The translations under genes were made by a program, and so were the position numbers. A stretch of 64,000 nucleotides of DNA from Amoebophrya sp. A120 (taxonomy: Eukaryota > Sar > Dinophyceae > Syndiniales > Amoebophryaceae). Shown here piece after piece: positions 61,901 to 64,000 of the stretch (positions are counted from its first letter, which is position 1; every line of letters starts with the position of its first letter). The stretch is from positions 620,001 to 684,000 of the forward strand of contig CAJINV010000020.1 in NCBI GenBank assembly GCA_905178155.1, written 5' to 3'. The notes below the pieces were generated by a model. The model did no database searches, was not told where the DNA came from, and saw nothing but the letters and a program-made list of their open reading frames with translations.

Positions 61901-64000
61901 GTACGCTTGATGAATGTTATTGCACGCTTCTTGATAACGGTTCGATATCGATACTAGATGTGGATGATAAAGTGTTCGAAGATGATGATCCTACAAGAGA
62001 TGAAATAAATTCGAAAACTACAAACTCCTACCACAGATCATCCACGAGGGCGGTGCATCGTATTCCGCTCTCTGGCGTCTGCTGGACGGGCGGATTGCGG
62101 TGATCTATGAGATTGGGAACCTGTCGCCAATTTTCATCCCTTTGAACATCTACGTGAAGATCCTGCCCCCGTTGGATGAATTTCTCTTCCCCGCCGGAGG
62201 TGCAACTGTCCTTCCCGACTACTCATATGCATTGCAAATATGTCTGGGTCTGGAAACTTGTGATGCCAAGTGGTGACGACTGAGCACACTCCTGAGTGCA
62301 GTCAAGCATGACACATTTTCAGGACGCCTTCTCATGTGTAATGCGCATGAGAAACTGCGCTTTTGCATGACAAAGAATTCGCGCTTTTGTGGGGCCGCAC
62401 GCAATACAGATTTTACAGGAGTGGTAGTGGAAGACACGCATTACAGATTCCAATTTTTCCAGACCCAGACATTTTTGCACTCGATAACCCCCCCGCCGAC
62501 ACAACCTCCTTCGCCTCCATGGGCTGCGCCGCTTCGTTATGAAATGCAAAAGCATCGTACTAGTATAAATTGCATTACAAATTAGCTCAGCACTACAAAT
62601 AAAATTTGTAAATGCTGTTTTACCTTAGGAAAGAGATTTGTCATGCCGAACAGCAATTACTACGAGTACGATACTTTTGCAGAGCATATTCGTCTCCTCG
62701 GACTGCGTACCGCACCGAGCCGCGCAGGTTCTGGCACATCGACGGCACGGACGCGTTTGTCCCGGTGTCCAGCACCGGGGTGCAGTACCAACAGCAGGCT
62801 GTTCTAGTACCTTCCGGAACGGGAACGACTAGTAGTACAAACGCGACGTTGTCTGCAATGATAAACAGTGACTACCCGACCACCTGGCGGCCGTTTCAGG
62901 TGCACAGTATGGATTGGCAGCAGCGACAGAAGTCCCGGTTTGATTCCAGCAGCTTCATGTTTTCCTTCACGTGGTGGGTGGTCATGTTGCTGCTGAGCAT
63001 CACCTTTGTGCTCAGCTTGCCTCTCCTCTTCCTCAGTTCGATGTGCTGCTGCTTGCCGACGTGTCGGCAAAGAAGAAGCAGTGAATTTTTGATCGTAGCC
63101 GGCGGCTGTGAGGGGAACTGTGCGGCGATTGGGGGGAACTTGCGGGAGAAGCTGGCTTCTCTAAAGCGTACTGCGGCCACTGCGAGGGACACAAATTCGA
63201 TGAAACAAGTCGTGGAACAAGAAGATGAACCACTCCAGTGCGCCGAAGATTCATCGACAGCTGCGGGAACCACCAGAGCCAAACCGGAAAGAAATACCGG
63301 AGATACAACTAGCGCCACTGTCAATATGGTTGACCCCCGTCGCGAAGAACAAGTCGAACTGGCGAATCGGAAAATAAATCTTCCGGCGGGAAGATCATGC
63401 TCGTCCTCGTGCACGACGACGACTGATGTCGAAAATATTAAAGGACTACAACAGCAGCTGCAAGATGAACGGAGTTCCTGCAAAAATAAAAGACAAATGA
63501 AAGAACATGAACATGATCGTCAACAACGACAACGTCAACACGATATTATGATGAAGGAGGACGCAAAGTGGTCTACTTCACCTACTACACAGCCGGTGAA
63601 CATGGGTGAGAACCAAAACCATGAAGGTAGTTTCAAAACACTGCTTGAAGTAGAACAAGAAGCATCAAGCTGCTTGAAGACCGAAAATGCCAAAGACTTT
63701 GGCGCCCTCTACCTCGCCGACAAGGAGCTGCAGGCTGGTGAGCAGGAGAAGCAAATGCGGATGCCATGCAAAGAGTCCGATCTCGTCCTCGGCGAATCAG
63801 AATCAGTTTCGATCACCTCGGTGAATTTCACGGACGCCAACAGCACTGCGACGCCAGTTGACCAGGAGACGGATCAGACCTCCAAAACGGATTTGAATAC
63901 AATTTTCGTACCACCCGCTGGCGTGACGAAGGATGTTGACGATGAGAATGGTCTACAGCTTCAGAAGTACTACTCCGCTACTTCAACTTCCCCAGGGGAC
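58954..64000 (+). CDS. Membrane-anchored sialidase, 3' end beyond window
   Basis: Exons 58954-59329, 59608-59721, 59938-59976, 60259-60321, 60633-60911, 61139-61187, 61455-61636, 61800-61885, 62037-62225, 62492-62537 and 62694 onward; 910 codons are open to the window edge. Nine introns are introners and one (61886-62036) is GT-AG. The N-terminus has a hydrophobic signal anchor (VQLLPLVPLLLLQNIHVAAY). The sialidase fold follows: CYKIPYLFQTLNGTILAFAE, IGNCMDWDITDVVLRKSYDG, NLAPVQDEFSGRILLPFTRG and CDGSLLLNMRT, with Asp-boxes SYDGGHTW, SDSQGESW, SDDGGANW, SYDGGKSW and SEDGGRNW. The first arginine of the usual (F/Y)RIP motif is lysine here. After the fold there is a second span (WWVVMLLLSITFVLSLPLLF), a Cys cluster (CCCLPTC, possibly acylated) and a long charged tail. 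It probably removes or binds sialic acid at the cell surface or in the endomembranes. Confidence 0.88.
59330..59602. mobile_element. Introner B8
   Basis: Left end TATGGATTGCAAAAATG, right end GCATTTGATA, perfect CGGGC repeats; excision gives AEARGPTDDKS. Interior is inverted relative to B3 and B10. Confidence 0.94.
59722..59932. mobile_element. Introner E3
   Basis: Ends TATCACGAGAAAAAAGTG and CACTTTTTTCTTGCGATA; flanks GCTGC and GCTCC. Excision gives MTTLLRGRYDW. Confidence 0.92.
59977..60253. mobile_element. Introner B9
   Basis: B-family ends; flanks CCTCG and CGTCG. Interior is inverted relative to B3. Excision gives VGNLAPVQDE, a conserved sialidase block. Confidence 0.93.
60322..60627. 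mobile_element. Introner D3
   Basis: Ends TATGAAAGCCTCAG and CTGAGGCTTTCATA; perfect CCGCA repeats; excision gives RGNSRMWLTFS. Confidence 0.94.
60912..61133. mobile_element. Introner F2
   Basis: Ends TATAAAAGTGCACAACTCC and GTTGTGCACTCTCATA; perfect CCAGG repeats; excision gives SNGNQELIPGI. Confidence 0.94.
61188..61449. mobile_element. Introner B10
   Basis: Ends TATCAAATGC and GCATTTGATA; perfect ATGTG repeats; excision gives VTEMCDGSLLL. Confidence 0.95.
61637..61794. mobile_element. Introner A10, diverged
   Basis: Left end TATGCATTGCAAATAAA, right end GGCTTTTGCCTTTCATA; flanks GGGGC and GTTGC share three bases. Excision gives SGLGPPESDW. Confidence 0.85.
62226..62486. mobile_element. 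Introner B11
   Basis: Left end TATGCATTGCAAATATG, right end TTTTTGCACTCGATA; flanks ACTCA and ACCCC share three bases. Interior is inverted relative to B1. Excision gives LPDYSPADTT. Confidence 0.87.
62538..62688. mobile_element. Introner A11
   Basis: Ends TATGAAATGCAAAAGCA and ACTTTTGCAGAGCATA; perfect TTCGT repeats; excision gives GCAASSPRTAY. Confidence 0.94.

Noticed and set aside
14154-62688. Repeated short palindromic units interpreted as a CRISPR array
   Set aside because: The copies are dispersed, inserted singly in genes, have target-site duplications and belong to a eukaryotic genome; there is no spacer-repeat periodicity.
14160-62690. Many frames that begin or end in recurrent peptides such as CIAKVSYSY or QMQKCLGLE
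   Set aside because: These are read-through of coding frames into introner ends, not real protein termini or a shared domain.
1-64000. tRNA or rRNA genes
   Set aside because: None was recognised by eye. A covariance-model scan would be needed to exclude short RNA genes.

Overview
The window is nuclear DNA of a eukaryote, almost certainly an alveolate protist. Two genes read on the minus strand (about 4.5-10.8 kb) and every later gene reads on the plus strand. The proteins carry long Ser/Thr/Ala/Gln-rich disordered stretches, and ordinary GT-AG introns are common. The most striking feature is that the coding sequence is riddled with short transposon-like introns. Introns of this kind (introner elements with terminal inverted repeats, lacking GT-AG ends) are known from the dinoflagellate parasite Amoebophrya and other dinoflagellates, so a syndinian such as Amoebophrya is the best guess. 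That assignment is inference from genome style, not from a marker gene.

I located 37 such elements, here named by nine sequence families (A-I). 36 have both ends definable. Each begins TAT and nearly always ends ATA, has terminal inverted repeats, and sits between 5-bp direct repeats: 26 perfect, 6 with one mismatch, 4 more diverged. Removing the element plus one copy of the direct repeat restores the reading frame in every gene checked. All 36 lie inside genes; I saw none in the intergenic DNA.

Layout. 1-4430: GC-rich non-coding island built as a large imperfect inverted repeat. 4482-5705 (-): unrecognised membrane-type protein with a probable frameshift. 6891-10812 (-): unrecognised 1269-aa protein. 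11138-12800: 5'-truncated class III nucleotide cyclase. 13736-18835: disordered 1561-aa protein. 19803-27001: FMO-like flavoprotein with eight introners. 28251-30262: GST (eEF1B-gamma-like) plus WHEP protein. 31009-37271: low-complexity 1190-aa protein with six introners. 37272-42089: intergenic, with a second GC-rich island. 42090-45298: secreted or membrane protein with a SAM-methyltransferase domain. 46304-50497: basic disordered protein ending in a CCCH zinc finger. 50679-53048: low-complexity protein with a PAM2-like C-terminus. 54456-57770: exostosin-type GT64 glycosyltransferase. 58954-64000 (runs off the end): membrane-anchored sialidase with nine introners.

The genes do not form an operon. 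The clear functional themes are surface-glycan chemistry (GT64, sialidase), RNA or translation factors (GST-WHEP, CCCH, PAM2-like) and redox or methyl transfer. What unites them is the shared introner system, which must be spliced by rules other than GT-AG.
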